Source: Paraburkholderia fungorum
GTDB lineage: Bacteria > Pseudomonadota > Gammaproteobacteria > Burkholderiales > Burkholderiaceae
DNA length: 64,000 nucleotides
Reading direction: 5' to 3'
Assembly (NCBI RefSeq): GCF_003610895.1
Contig: NZ_MCAS01000023.1
Coordinates: forward strand, 62,001-126,000
Below, one piece after another: positions 35,736-45,432 of the stretch. A program made the position numbers and the translations under genes. The notes under the pieces were generated by a model that saw nothing but the letters and a program-made list of their open reading frames with translations, searched no databases and was not told the origin of the DNA. How positions within the stretch are numbered: position 1 is the stretch's first letter; every line of letters begins with the position of its first letter.

Positions 35736-37100
35736 ATGAGCGCCAAACCGGCCGCGGCCGCCGCCAATGTCATCGAAGTCGAGCGTGTGCTCGGCGAAAC
35801 GCATCGCCCGTCATTCCAGCTGCTGCTGCTCGCGCTATGCGCGCTGTGTCTCGTGATCGACGGCTTCGACGCGCAAGCGATGGGCTACGTCGCACCGAGC
35901 GTGATCGGTGAATGGCATGTCGCGAAGGCAGCGCTCGGCCCCGTGTTCAGCGCCAGTCTGTTTGGCATGTTGCTGGGTGCCTTGGGGCTGTCGGTGCTGG
36001 CTGACCGCATTGGCCGGCGTCCGGTTCTGATCGGCGCGACATTCTTCTTCGCACTGTCTATGCTGGCCACGCCCTTCGTTGCGACGATCCCTGCCTTGAT
36101 TGCGCTGCGCTTCATCACCGGGCTCGGGCTTGGCTGCATCATGCCGAACGCTATGGCGCTGGTCGGCGAGTTCGCCGCCCCGGCGCATCGCGTCAAGCGC
36201 ATGATGCTAGTGTCGTGCGGCTTCACGCTGGGGGCGGCGTTAGGTGGTTTTATCAGCGCTGCGCTGATTCCTGCCTACGGCTGGCGCGCGGTGTTCTGGG
36301 TGGGCGGCGCGGTGCCTCTGGTGCTTGCGTTTGCGATGCTGGCGGCATTGCCGGAATCGCTGCAATTTCTCGTCCTCAAAGGGCGCAGCGATCGTGCGTT
36401 GCAGTGGCTCGCGAAGTTTGACCCTGCACTGCCGATCGATGCGAACACGCGCGTCGTCGTGCGTGAGCCGGGCAACGGCGGCGCGCCTGTCGCCGAACTG
36501 TTCCGTGCGGGCCGTGGTCCTGTCACGCTGATTCTGTGGGCGATTAGTTTCATGAACCTGATCGATCTTTACTTCCTGTCGAACTGGCTGCCCACCGTGA
36601 TGCGCGATGCCGGCTATTCGCCGGGCATGGCGGTGATCGTCGGGACGGTGCTGCAGACGGGCGGCGTGGTCGGCACCTTGCTGCTCGGCTGGTTCATCGA
36701 GCGTTTTGGTTTCGTGCGCGTGCTGTTCGTCTGTTTTGCGGGCGCGGCGCTGGCAGTCGGCACGATTGGCACGGTAGCGCACGCGTTGCCGTGGCTGCTG
36801 ATTGTCGTATTTGCTGGCGGCTTCTGCGTGGTCGGTGGACAGCCGGCGGTCAACGCGCTAGCGGGCCATTTTTACCCGACCACGCTGCGCTCCACCGGCA
36901 TCGGCTGGAGCCTCGGCATCGGGCGCATCGGGTCGGTGATCGGGCCGCTGGTCGGCGGACAGCTGATTGCGCTGAGCTGGTCGAACGAATCGCTGTTTCA
37001 TGCAGCCGCTGTGCCCGTGCTGTGCTCCGCCTTGCTGGTGATCGCGTTGGCTGCGGCGACGCGGCAACGAGACCGCCCATCCGGGCAGCAGGTGGCCTGA
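35736..37100 (+). CDS. MFS transporter, aromatic acid:H+ symporter type
   Basis: 454-aa, 12-segment major facilitator of the AAHS group, which imports aromatic acids with protons. The first helix carries DGFDAQAMGYVAPS, the AAHS acidic signature, and GRRPVLIG matches the loop 2-3 motif. LPESLQFLVLKGR before the central loop is also family-typical. ATG 35736 has AGAGGGGA upstream. It precedes hmgA by 34 bp on the same strand, so it probably imports a substrate feeding homogentisate (for instance a hydroxyphenyl acid); the exact substrate is inference. Confidence 0.9.
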   Translation: MSAKPAAAAANVIEVERVLGETHRPSFQLLLLALCALCLVIDGFDAQAMGYVAPSVIGEWHVAKAALGPVFSASLFGMLLGALGLSVLADRIGRRPVLIGATFFFALSMLATPFVATIPALIALRFITGLGLGCIMPNAMALVGEFAAPAHRVKRMMLVSCGFTLGAALGGFISAALIPAYGWRAVFWVGGAVPLVLAFAMLAALPESLQFLVLKGRSDRALQWLAKFDPALPIDANTRVVVREPGNGGAPVAELFRAGRGPVTLILWAISFMNLIDLYFLSNWLPTVMRDAGYSPGMAVIVGTVLQTGGVVGTLLLGWFIERFGFVRVLFVCFAGAALAVGTIGTVAHALPWLLIVVFAGGFCVVGGQPAVNALAGHFYPTTLRSTGIGWSLGIGRIGSVIGPLVGGQLIALSWSNESLFHAAAVPVLCSALLVIALAAATRQRDRPSGQQVA

Positions 37101-37134
37101 GACAGACAGATCAAGTATCAACGGAGAACCTTGC

Positions 37135-38481
37135 ATGGATACTCAAACCCGCACGCCGAATACCGCCAGTTCGCGGCTCGAAATCGAGCCGGGCTACCAG
37201 TCGGGATTCGCGAATGAATTCGCCACGGAGGCCTTGCCGGGCGCGCTGCCTGAAGGCCGCAATTCGCCGCAACGCGCCGCCTACGGCCTGTATGCCGAGC
37301 AACTGTCGGGTACCGCTTTCACTGCGCCGCGCGGGCATAACCGCCGTTCGTGGCTCTACCGGATTCGTCCGGCGGCGGTGCACAAGCCGTTCACGATATT
37401 GCCCTCGGACCGGCTCGTCGCCAACTTCGCCGAGGTGCCGCCAACGCCGCCGAACCAGTTGCGCTGGGATGCGTTGCCGATGCCCACCGAGCCGACCGAT
37501 TTCGTCGACGGCTGGGTGACGATGGCGGGCAACGGCTCAGCCGAAGCGATGAACGGCTGCGCGATCCATCTGTACGCCGCGAACCGCTCGATGAAGGATC
37601 GCTTCTTCTACAGTGCCGACGGCGAATTGCTGATCGTGCCGCAGGAAGGCCGCCTGCATATCGCCACCGAAATGGGGCAACTCGATGTCGAGCCATTCGA
37701 AATCGCGGTGATCCCGCGCGGCGTGCGCTTCGCGGTGAGCCTGCCGGACGGCGCGGCGCGTGGCTATATCTGCGAGAACTTCGGTGCGCTGCTGCGTCTG
37801 CCGGATCTCGGCCCGATTGGCTCGAACGGCCTCGCCAACCCGCGCGACTTCCTCACGCCGCAAGCCGCTTACGAAGATCGCGAAGGCGACTTTGAACTCG
37901 TGGCCAAGATGAACGGCAATCTGTGGCGCGCGGACATTGGTCATTCGCCGCTCGACGTGGTCGCGTGGCACGGCAATTACGCGCCGTACAAATACGACCT
38001 GCGCCGTTTCAACACAATCGGCTCGATCAGCTTCGACCATCCGGACCCGTCGATTTTCCTGGTGTTGCAATCGCAAAGCGATACGCCGGGTGTCGACACG
38101 ATCGACTTCGTGATTTTCCCGCCGCGCTGGCTCGCGGCCGAAGATACGTTCCGCCCGCCATGGTTCCATCGCAACGTCGCGAGCGAATTCATGGGTCTCG
38201 TGCACGGCGTGTACGACGCGAAGGCCGAGGGCTTCGTGCCGGGCGGCGCGAGTCTGCACAACTGCATGTCGGGTCATGGGCCGGACGCGGACACCTTCGA
38301 GAAAGCTTCGCACAGCGATACGACCACGCCGAAGAAAGTCGGCGACACGATGGCCTTCATGTTCGAAACGCGCACCTTGATCAAGCCGACCCGCTTTGCG
38401 CTCGAAACCGCGCAATTGCAGGCGGATTACTACGAGTGCTGGCAAGGTCTCAAGAAACACTTCAACCCGGAGCAACGATGA
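37135..38481 (+). CDS. hmgA: Homogentisate 1,2-dioxygenase
   Basis: 448-aa Fe(II) ring-cleaving dioxygenase converting homogentisate to maleylacetoacetate in tyrosine and phenylalanine degradation. The N-terminus YQSGFANEFATEALPGALP is diagnostic. The iron ligands lie in WFHRNVASEFMGL (His and Glu) and MSGHGPD (His), with GGASLHNCMSGHGPD intact. The start ATG 37135 has ACGGAGA upstream, and its stop overlaps the fahA start (ATGA). Second gene of the MFS-hmgA-fahA operon. Confidence 0.97.
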   Translation: MDTQTRTPNTASSRLEIEPGYQSGFANEFATEALPGALPEGRNSPQRAAYGLYAEQLSGTAFTAPRGHNRRSWLYRIRPAAVHKPFTILPSDRLVANFAEVPPTPPNQLRWDALPMPTEPTDFVDGWVTMAGNGSAEAMNGCAIHLYAANRSMKDRFFYSADGELLIVPQEGRLHIATEMGQLDVEPFEIAVIPRGVRFAVSLPDGAARGYICENFGALLRLPDLGPIGSNGLANPRDFLTPQAAYEDREGDFELVAKMNGNLWRADIGHSPLDVVAWHGNYAPYKYDLRRFNTIGSISFDHPDPSIFLVLQSQSDTPGVDTIDFVIFPPRWLAAEDTFRPPWFHRNVASEFMGLVHGVYDAKAEGFVPGGASLHNCMSGHGPDADTFEKASHSDTTTPKKVGDTMAFMFETRTLIKPTRFALETAQLQADYYECWQGLKKHFNPEQR

Positions 38482-39776
38482 ACGCATTGAGCGATCTTCA
38501 GGCGACGCTCGATCCGTCGCGCAAGAGCTGGGTCGAATCGGCGAACGATTCGACCAACGACTTTTCGATCCAGAACCTGCCGTTCGGCATTTTTAGCGAC
38601 AACAGCAATAACGCGCGCCGCGTGGGCGTGGCGATTGGCGACGAGATCGTCGATCTGGCGGCGCTGCAAACGGCGGGCGTGCTGACGGTATCGAAGGAAG
38701 CTGTGTTTGCGAGCGACACGCTCAACGATTTCATCTCGCTTGGCCGCGATGCGTGGCGCAGCGTGCGCATCCAGTTGAGCGCTCTGTTGGCGCGCGATAC
38801 CGCGACCTTGCGCGACGACGCAGCCTTGCGTGCGAAAGCACTCGTGCGTCAGTCCGATGCGCAACTGCATCTGCCCATGCAGATTCCGGGCTACACCGAT
38901 TTCTACTCGTCGAAGGAGCACGCGACGAACGTCGGTTCGATGTTCCGCGATCCGAAGAATGCGCTGTTGCCGAACTGGTCGGAGATGCCGATCGGTTACA
39001 ACGGACGCGCATCGTCGGTGGTGGTGAGCGGCACGCCGGTGCGGCGTCCTAACGGCCAGCTGAAGCTGCCGGATCAGGAGCGTCCGGTGTTCGGCGCATG
39101 CCGCAAGCTGGATATCGAACTGGAGACGGGCTTCGTGATCGGCAGCGGCAATGTGCTGGGCGAGCCGATCGCCTGTGCCGATGCCGAGGCGCATATCTTC
39201 GGCATGGTGCTGCTGAACGACTGGAGCGCGCGCGATATTCAGCAATGGGAATACGTGCCGCTTGGCCCGTTCAACTCCAAGGGGTTCGCGACCACCATCT
39301 CGCCGTGGATCGTGACGCTCGACGCGCTCGAACCGTTCCGCGTCGAGCAGCCCGCACAGGAGCCGCAACCGCTGGCGTACTTGCGTCACGACGGCAAGCA
39401 CGCGTTCGACATTTCGCTGGAAGTGACGCTACGCCCGCAAACGGCCACGCAGGCCACCACGATCTCGCGGACCAACTTCAAGTACATGTACTGGACGATG
39501 GCCCAACAGCTCGCGCATCACACGGTATCGGGCTGCAATGCGCGGGTTGGGGACCTGATGGGTTCGGGCACGATCAGCGGCCCGAGCGCCGACTCGTGCG
39601 GCAGCCTGCTCGAGTCCACGTGGAACGGCAAGAATCCGCTGGAGTTGAAGGAAGGCGGTACACGCGGATTTATCGAAGACGGCGACGAACTGACGCTGGC
39701 TGGATGGTGCCAGGGCGATGGGTACCGCGTGGGCTTCGGCACGTGCGTTGGGGTGATTTTGCCGGCGCAGAAGTAA
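38478..39776 (+). CDS. fahA: Fumarylacetoacetase
   Basis: 432-aa hydrolase splitting fumarylacetoacetate into fumarate and acetoacetate, the last tyrosine-degradation step. The active site has YTDFYSSKEHATNVGSMFR with the catalytic His, metal-binding ELETGFVIG, and NDWSARDIQQWEYVPLGPF. ATG 38478 overlaps the hmgA stop. Maleylacetoacetate isomerase (maiA) is not in the window, so it must be elsewhere or be replaced by glutathione-dependent isomerisation. A terminator follows at 39824. Confidence 0.97.
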   Translation: MNALSDLQATLDPSRKSWVESANDSTNDFSIQNLPFGIFSDNSNNARRVGVAIGDEIVDLAALQTAGVLTVSKEAVFASDTLNDFISLGRDAWRSVRIQLSALLARDTATLRDDAALRAKALVRQSDAQLHLPMQIPGYTDFYSSKEHATNVGSMFRDPKNALLPNWSEMPIGYNGRASSVVVSGTPVRRPNGQLKLPDQERPVFGACRKLDIELETGFVIGSGNVLGEPIACADAEAHIFGMVLLNDWSARDIQQWEYVPLGPFNSKGFATTISPWIVTLDALEPFRVEQPAQEPQPLAYLRHDGKHAFDISLEVTLRPQTATQATTISRTNFKYMYWTMAQQLAHHTVSGCNARVGDLMGSGTISGPSADSCGSLLESTWNGKNPLELKEGGTRGFIEDGDELTLAGWCQGDGYRVGFGTCVGVILPAQK

Positions 39777-39823
39777 CGAGCAGAAGTAACGGCGCCAGCG
39801 AAGCGCGCCGCCAGGCAGAAAAC

Positions 39824-39851
39824 GGGGAAGCCATGATAGCTTCCCCATTTT
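39824..39851 (+). terminator. Terminator of the hmg operon
   Basis: An 8-bp perfect stem GGGGAAGC/GCTTCCCC (39824-39846) with a 7-base loop, then ATTTTC; preceded by AAAA. It lies 47 bp after fahA. Confidence 0.82.
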
Positions 39852-39950
39852 CATATCGTCACGTCACGGCACGGCGTCAAATTGGAGGTTCGGCCAGGAC
39901 ATCTCGCCAAGACAAGGAGATGGATCCCGACGAGCCGCAAACGGGACGCC

Positions 39951-40206
39951 TGGTTTCCCATGCAGACCCATCCGCGACGCACGCAGTGCGGAGTGGGAGC
40001 GGATGAGCCCTGTGTCGCTAACGCGGAGTGTGCGAGAACACGGATTCCAGATGCACCACTACCGCAACTGTGCGGGGGACCCGCTTATGAGCTGGCGGTG
40101 TGAAGCCGCTTTCTTTGCTTATCTTTCTTTGCGGCGGCAAAGAAAGTAAGTGCCGCCCCGCACAGGGGCAACACTAATAGACCACTAACAAAACAAGGAA
40201 AGGCCA
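39951..40206 (+). repeat. Intergenic repeat, copy A
   Basis: About 256 bp that recurs in near-identical form, inverted, at 52775-53030 and, 5'-shortened, at 53291-53468. Internal features are a GCGGGGGACCCGC hairpin and a perfect stem CTTTCTTTGC/GCAAAGAAAG followed by TAAGTGCCGCCCC. It lies between the convergent fahA and MFS genes. A short open frame in it, ending PAYELAV, is also open in the other copies. Confidence 0.88.
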
Positions 40207-40232
40207 CCGCAGCAAGCGACACCAAAAAAGAC

Positions 40233-41396
40233 TCACGAACCAACAACCCGCACCGGCGCCCGCCGCCTTTCCCACCAGGCAGCAACAAGAAACGCAAGCG
40301 CGGCAACCAGCAGCACACCGACCATCGCATCGTTGCCGACGCCCTTCATCAGCGCGCCAGCCACCAACGGCCCACCGAAACTGGCGGCGCTCCACGACGC
40401 CCCCACGAGAGAACTCGCCGACACCAGCGCGACACCACGAAACCGCTGACCGCACGCGACAAGCGACAGCGTATAGATCGCCCCGGCAGTCGCGCCGAGC
40501 ACATAAAGCAGCGGCCAGCACAACCACGGCGATGTCATCGCCCACGGCAGAAACGGCAGCAGTACCACGACGATCACGCCGCAGCCGATATGCACGCGTT
40601 CGCGGCCGAGCCGGTCGGCGAGCCAGCCGATCGGAAACTGCATGGTCGTGTCGCCGAGCAGCAGGGCCGACGCGAACAGCACGGCCACCTCGCTCGTAAT
40701 GCCGTGCGCCATCGCGAAGAGCGGCAGCAGCGACAGCGCGATTGTGTCGAATAGCGCGAAAAAGCCCGTGCCGATCACGAGTGCCGGCATCTGCGGCAAC
40801 ACGTGGCGCCAGCTGCCGTGCGCCGCGTGTTCATCCTCGGATGCTTGCGGCGTCTTGCGAATGCTGGCGAGCGCCGGCAAAGCCAGCAGGAAGATCGCGC
40901 CGCAAATCAGGAAGCGCCAGTGCGGGTGGTCGGCGATCTGGCTCACCAGCACCGGACCCGACATCTGGAACAGCGTGAAGTTGGTCGCATAGATTGCGAT
41001 AACGCGGCCGCGCGTGGCGTCGTCGGCGAGCTGGTTGACCCATGCTTCGCTGATCGTGAAGAGCAGCATCAGCGCCGCGCCGCAGAGCACGCGCAACACC
41101 GCCCATAGCCACAGGTTCGAGGTGAACTGCATCAGCGCGGTGGCGAGCGCAACCACCAGCACCGCGCCGACGATCACGGGGCGCCCGCCGAAGCGTGCCG
41201 CAACCCAGGCCGCTACCGGCACGACCATCAGGCCACCGCCTGCCTGCGCGGCGGTCAGCAGGCCGACCACGTCGGTACCGTAGCCCGCTTGTGTGAGCGC
41301 GAGGGCGGTGAGCGGCAGCGTGGCGCCGCTGCCGAGTCCGACTACGGCAACACTCAGGATCAGCGCGAGGAAATCGCGAGTGAAGATGACTTTCAT
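40233..41396 (-). CDS. MFS transporter
   Basis: 387-aa major facilitator with 12 hydrophobic segments, similar in layout to YcaD-type drug/metabolite permeases. It has GLGSGATLPLTALAL in helix 1, a central cytoplasmic loop (RKTPQASEDEHAAHGSW) and GWLADRLGRERVHIG in the second-half motif. ATG 41396 is clear. Its 3' end borders repeat copy A. The next MFS gene lies upstream on the same strand with a 134-bp gap. The substrate is unknown. Confidence 0.85.
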   Translation of the reverse strand: MKVIFTRDFLALILSVAVVGLGSGATLPLTALALTQAGYGTDVVGLLTAAQAGGGLMVVPVAAWVAARFGGRPVIVGAVLVVALATALMQFTSNLWLWAVLRVLCGAALMLLFTISEAWVNQLADDATRGRVIAIYATNFTLFQMSGPVLVSQIADHPHWRFLICGAIFLLALPALASIRKTPQASEDEHAAHGSWRHVLPQMPALVIGTGFFALFDTIALSLLPLFAMAHGITSEVAVLFASALLLGDTTMQFPIGWLADRLGRERVHIGCGVIVVVLLPFLPWAMTSPWLCWPLLYVLGATAGAIYTLSLVACGQRFRGVALVSASSLVGASWSAASFGGPLVAGALMKGVGNDAMVGVLLVAALAFLVAAWWERRRAPVRVVGS

Positions 41397-41530
41397 CGGC
41401 CGAGATGCTACTACGGCTGCGGGTCATTCGCACCCGTATGCAGATTGGATGGAATCAGGATGAACGCAGACGAGCGCCGCGTTCGGAGAGTCAGCCGTTG
41501 CTTTTTCAGCGATCGCGGCGCGTTTCGAGC

Positions 41531-42697
41531 TTACCCGGCGACGGCCATCCGTTGCGCGCGCCGGTCGATCGACACCGACCACAGTGTCAGCACGAGCGCG
41601 CCGACCGAGGTCGCCACGCCGACCCACGGCAGCGTGGTGAGCGGCGCACCGGCGCCGATCGCCATGCCGCCGAGCCACGCGCCGGTTGCGTTGCCGAGGT
41701 TGAACGCGCCTTGATTCAGCGTCGACGCCAGATTGGGCGCATGGCTCGCGCGGTCGACAATCAGCATTTGCAGCGGCGGCACGATCGCGAAGGCCAGAAT
41801 GCCCCACACGAAAATCGTGATCATGGCCGGGATCTGCGCGTGCATGGTGCCGGCGAAAATGGTCAGGATCACGACGATCGCCAGCAGAAACGCGACCAGC
41901 GAGGGCATCAGCCGCCAGTCCGCGAGCTTGCCGCCGAGCGTGCTGCCCACCGTCAGGCCGAGGCCGAACAGCAACAGCACGAACGTGACCGCATGCGGGG
42001 TGAAACCGCTCACGTCTTCGAGAATCGGGGTGATGTAGGTGAAGGTGGAAAACAGGCTGGCCGACGCGAGCACGCTGATGCCGAGCACCATCAGCACTTG
42101 CGGGTTTTTCAGCACGCTGAATTCATGCACGAGGCTGGCCTTGTGCATCTCGATCCTGGCCGGCAGGCAAACCGCGAGCGCGAGCGCGGCGAGAATGCCG
42201 ATACCGGTGACCGCCCAGAAGGTCGCGCGCCAGCCCACCGCCTGACCGAGCGCGGTGCCCAGAGGCACGCCGAGCACGTTGGCGAGCGTCAAGCCGGTGA
42301 ACATCAGCGCAATGGCCTGCGCGCGGCGATTCGGCGCGACGAGACCCGCCGCGACCACCGAACCGATGCCGAAGAACGCGCCATGGCAGAACGCCGTGAC
42401 GATGCGCGCGGCCATCAGCACCGCGTAGCCCGGTGCGATCGCGCACAACAGATTGCCGACGATAAACACGCCGATCAGGCTCATCAGCGCCTTCTTGCGC
42501 GGCATGTTGGCCACGGCGATCGCGACGATCGGCGCGCCGATGGTGACGCCGAGCGCATAAGCCGACACCAGCATGCCGGCCGCGGGAATCGACACGGACA
42601 GGTCGCGGGCGACATCGGGCAGCAGCCCCATGATCACGAATTCAGTGGTACCGATTCCAAAAGCGGCAACGGCGAGAGCGAGCAGGGGTAAAGGCAT
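41531..42697 (-). CDS. MFS transporter (AraJ-like, DHA1 family)
   Basis: 388-aa major facilitator of the AraJ/sugar-efflux group. It has FGIGTTEFVIMGLLPDVA near the start, GAPIVAIAVANMPRKKAL in the loop 2-3 motif and LNQGAFNLGNATGAWLGG in helix 11, all typical. The start ATG 42697 (MPLPLLALAV) is chosen over a frame extension to 42781. Family members export sugars or drugs; the substrate here is unknown. No paired regulator is adjacent. Confidence 0.87.
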   Translation of the reverse strand: MPLPLLALAVAAFGIGTTEFVIMGLLPDVARDLSVSIPAAGMLVSAYALGVTIGAPIVAIAVANMPRKKALMSLIGVFIVGNLLCAIAPGYAVLMAARIVTAFCHGAFFGIGSVVAAGLVAPNRRAQAIALMFTGLTLANVLGVPLGTALGQAVGWRATFWAVTGIGILAALALAVCLPARIEMHKASLVHEFSVLKNPQVLMVLGISVLASASLFSTFTYITPILEDVSGFTPHAVTFVLLLFGLGLTVGSTLGGKLADWRLMPSLVAFLLAIVVILTIFAGTMHAQIPAMITIFVWGILAFAIVPPLQMLIVDRASHAPNLASTLNQGAFNLGNATGAWLGGMAIGAGAPLTTLPWVGVATSVGALVLTLWSVSIDRRAQRMAVAG

Positions 42698-42921
42698 GGT
42701 GACGGAGCGTGAATCGGCGCGACGGGAAGCGTCGCGCGGCAGGCGCGCATTTTTCGGGGCGAGAACGCATGCGCCTGGCAAGGGGAAAACAGTAGGGGAT
42801 TCTACCTAAGTCAAAACCGCCTTGCTCAGCGTCAAGCTAATTGTTGTTTTTCTGAAAGCCACCTTTGGGTACACATTTGAAATGCGCCTGGTGCTCGAAC
42901 TGGCCGGCGGCGTGAGCCTGT

Positions 42922-43746
42922 TTATGGCGTGCTTTCGTCTGACTTGAAAGTGTTGCCGTGACGGCCGGCGCCTTCGGCGAAACGCGCGGCGCCTGCCACA
43001 CCCTCGTCGAATATCGCCTGATAGCCGCCGGCGCCTTCGCGTTGCAGCGCGAGGGCGAGATCCTCGAGCGGGCTGTTTTCCAACGCTGAGCGACGGTCCG
43101 CGAGCAGCGCGGCCTGCGGAAAGGCCGCCAGTTCAGCGGCCAACTGCTCGGCCGCCGCGCGGGCCTCGCCCTTGCGCACGACGCGGTTGGCAAGTCCCAA
43201 GGCGAGCGCTTCCTGTGCCTCTACCGCGCGGCCCGTCAGAATCAGATCGAGCGCGCGCGACAGCCCGATCAGGCGCGGCAAGCGGATCGTGCCGCCATCG
43301 ATCAGCGGAATCCCGACGCGCCGGCAGAACACGCCGAGTACCGCATCTTCTTCGACCACGCGCAGATCGCACATCGCGGCCAGTTCGAGACCGCCCGCGA
43401 CTGCGTAACCGGCAATCGCCGCGATCACCGGCTTGCTGAAGCTCATGCGCGTCGGTCCCATCGGGCCGGGTCCGCTGCCATCGGCGTGCAGTTCGTTGCG
43501 GCGGGTCTCGTCGGCGAGCGCGGTGAGATCCGCGCCCGCGCAGAACGTGCCGCCCGCACCGAACAGCACGGCCGCGCGCCATGCCGGTTCCGCTTCGAAG
43601 CGGAGGAAAGCGGCGCTGAGCGCTTCCGCCGTAGGTCGATCAACGGCATTGCGCCGCGCGGGGCGTTGGAGCACGATGGTGGCGATGCCGGTGTCGTCGT
43701 TGGCTTCGATGCGCACGTGTTCGTTCAAATGTTGCGTCGTTATCAT
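42922..43746 (-). CDS. Enoyl-CoA hydratase/isomerase family protein
   Basis: 274-aa crotonase-fold enzyme. It has RPARRNAVDRPTAEAL, the oxyanion-hole segments GTFCAGADLTAL and IAGYAVAGGLELAAMCDLR, and the catalytic region FCRRVGIPLIDGGTIRLPRLIG. This variant with GIPLIDGG resembles the group lacking one of the two hydratase Glu residues, so hydration is not assured; isomerase, hydrolase or other CoA chemistry is possible. The start is ATG 43746 with GGAGA upstream. It stands alone, divergent from an unknown gene. Confidence 0.85.
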   Translation of the reverse strand: MITTQHLNEHVRIEANDDTGIATIVLQRPARRNAVDRPTAEALSAAFLRFEAEPAWRAAVLFGAGGTFCAGADLTALADETRRNELHADGSGPGPMGPTRMSFSKPVIAAIAGYAVAGGLELAAMCDLRVVEEDAVLGVFCRRVGIPLIDGGTIRLPRLIGLSRALDLILTGRAVEAQEALALGLANRVVRKGEARAAAEQLAAELAAFPQAALLADRRSALENSPLEDLALALQREGAGGYQAIFDEGVAGAARFAEGAGRHGNTFKSDESTP

Positions 43747-43909
43747 CGTTGTCTCCGTGGGGCTTTGCGTCCGGCCGCTCATGCAGTGTGCTCATGCGCT
43801 GCGACTAATACCGCTGGTTGTCATGCATCTTTCACAATCGGCTCGTAGCGTTAGCGCTCTTTTAACGCGCTGGCGGTTTTTAGCTAGCTTATCGAGCCTG
43901 CCTTTGCCC

Positions 43910-44437
43910 TTGTCCAATTCATCGCCCGCAACCGTGCCGCCCTGTGCCGAGACGGTCTGGACCGTGCCTCTGCATGACCATCAATGGTACGACCATGTGC
44001 GTCTGAAACGCGTCTTCGTGACTGACGGCACGCGCCATCAGGTGGTCATGGTCGATGCGCGCAAGCTGCTGGAATGCGCGGATCGCGACGACACCGATTA
44101 CGTGCTGAAGCCGGTCGCCGAATGGCATGCGGGCAAGGTGCGTGGCATTCGCGAGTTTCTCGATCCGGACAATCCGCGCATTCCGCAGATGCCGTACGTG
44201 ACGATCTCGACGCGTCGCGCGCCGGGTCTGCTGGGCTGGTTCGGTCTCGAGCGCGAAGGCGTGGTGGCGTTTCGCAACGGGCAGCACCGCGCGCGCTATC
44301 TGGTGGATGCGGGCGCGCGCTGGTTCCCGGTGGAAGTGCACGAGCGCGAAGCGGCCCTGCTGCGCGAGATCTGCGGCGCAGCGGACGACGCCCGCACGGC
44401 GATTCGTCCGACTACGTTGGATGGCGGCGGCGCCTAA
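43910..44437 (+). CDS. Conserved hypothetical protein
   Basis: Unknown function. From the TTG at 43910 (MSNSSPATVPP) it is 175 aa; no ATG lies nearer than about 43821, so the start is uncertain. The solid part begins at VWTVPLHDHQWYDHVRLKR and includes VMVDARKLLECADRDD, DPDNPRIPQMPYVTIS and VVAFRNGQHRARYL. The last resembles ParB/sulfiredoxin-like GxHR phrases, which is only a hint. Soluble, no signal peptide. Convergent with ldhA; stop codons overlap by 4 bp. Confidence 0.68.
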   Translation: MSNSSPATVPPCAETVWTVPLHDHQWYDHVRLKRVFVTDGTRHQVVMVDARKLLECADRDDTDYVLKPVAEWHAGKVRGIREFLDPDNPRIPQMPYVTISTRRAPGLLGWFGLEREGVVAFRNGQHRARYLVDAGARWFPVEVHEREAALLREICGAADDARTAIRPTTLDGGGA

Positions 44438-45432
44438 CTGCGCGCCTGCACGACATTGCGCGGCGTGCCGGCCTGCCATGCCGCGACGTTATCGAGCGTG
44501 GTCTGCGCGATCTCGTTCATCGCCTCGCGCGTGAAGAACGCCTGGTGCGCGGTGACGATCACGTTCGGGAACATCAGGAGACGTGCCAGCACGTCGTCCT
44601 GCAGCGGCAGGTTCGAATGGTCCTCGAAAAAGAGGCCGCCTTCTTCCTCGTACACGTCGAGGCCGAGATGGCCGAGCTGGCCATCTTTCAGCGCGCCGAT
44701 CAGAGCATTGCTTTCGACAAGTCCACCGCGCCCGGTATTGATCAGCATCGCGCCACGCTTCATTTTCGCGAGCGCAGGCCCGTCGATCAGATGGTACGTG
44801 TCAGGCACCAGCGGACAATGCAGGCTGACCACGTCGCTCTCGGCCAGCAGCGTGTCGAGCGGCACATAGCGCGCGCCGAGTGCGAGCAGATCTTCGGCGG
44901 GCGTGCCGGGATCATGGGCCAGCACCTGCATGCCGAAGCCCGCCATGATGCGGCCGAACACGCGGCCGATCATGCCGGTGCCGATCACGCCCGCCGTCTT
45001 GCCGTGCAGATCGAAGCCGAGCAGCCCGTGCAGCGAGAAATCGCCTTCACGGGTCCGGGCGACCGCACGCGGCAAACGCCGGTTCAACGCGAGAATCAGG
45101 CCAACCGCATGTTCAGCGACCGCGTGCGGCGAGTAGGCCGGCACCCGCGCAACCGTTATGCCGAGACGCTCGGCTGCGGTCAGATCGACGTGATTGAAGC
45201 CCGCCGAGCGCAGCGCGATCATGCGCGTGCCACCGGCATGGAGACGTTCCAGGACGTGGGCGTTGACGTTGTCGTTGACGAATGGGCAGACCACTTCATA
45301 GCCCCGCGCGAGGATCGCCGTTTCGACATCGAGATGCGATTCCTGGAAGTGCAGTTCATAGCGATGCGTGCCGTTGGCCTCGGCGAACGTGTCGCTGTCG
45401 TATTGGCGGCTGCTGAACAAAATCATGCGCAT
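44434..45432 (-). CDS. ldhA: D-lactate dehydrogenase (2-hydroxyacid dehydrogenase)
   Basis: 332-aa NAD-dependent D-2-hydroxyacid dehydrogenase close to fermentative LdhA, reducing pyruvate to D-lactate. It has LRSAGFNHVDL, AEHAVGLILALNRRL, GVIGTGMIGRVFGRI, catalytic Arg in LINTGRGGLVES, Glu in LDVYEEEGGLFFED and His in VIVTAHQAFFT. ATG 45432 (MRMILFSSRQYD) is chosen; ATG 45426 is also possible. It lies next to the divergent aspartate-alanine exchange module, though a functional link is not evident. Confidence 0.93.
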   Translation of the reverse strand: MRMILFSSRQYDSDTFAEANGTHRYELHFQESHLDVETAILARGYEVVCPFVNDNVNAHVLERLHAGGTRMIALRSAGFNHVDLTAAERLGITVARVPAYSPHAVAEHAVGLILALNRRLPRAVARTREGDFSLHGLLGFDLHGKTAGVIGTGMIGRVFGRIMAGFGMQVLAHDPGTPAEDLLALGARYVPLDTLLAESDVVSLHCPLVPDTYHLIDGPALAKMKRGAMLINTGRGGLVESNALIGALKDGQLGHLGLDVYEEEGGLFFEDHSNLPLQDDVLARLLMFPNVIVTAHQAFFTREAMNEIAQTTLDNVAAWQAGTPRNVVQARS

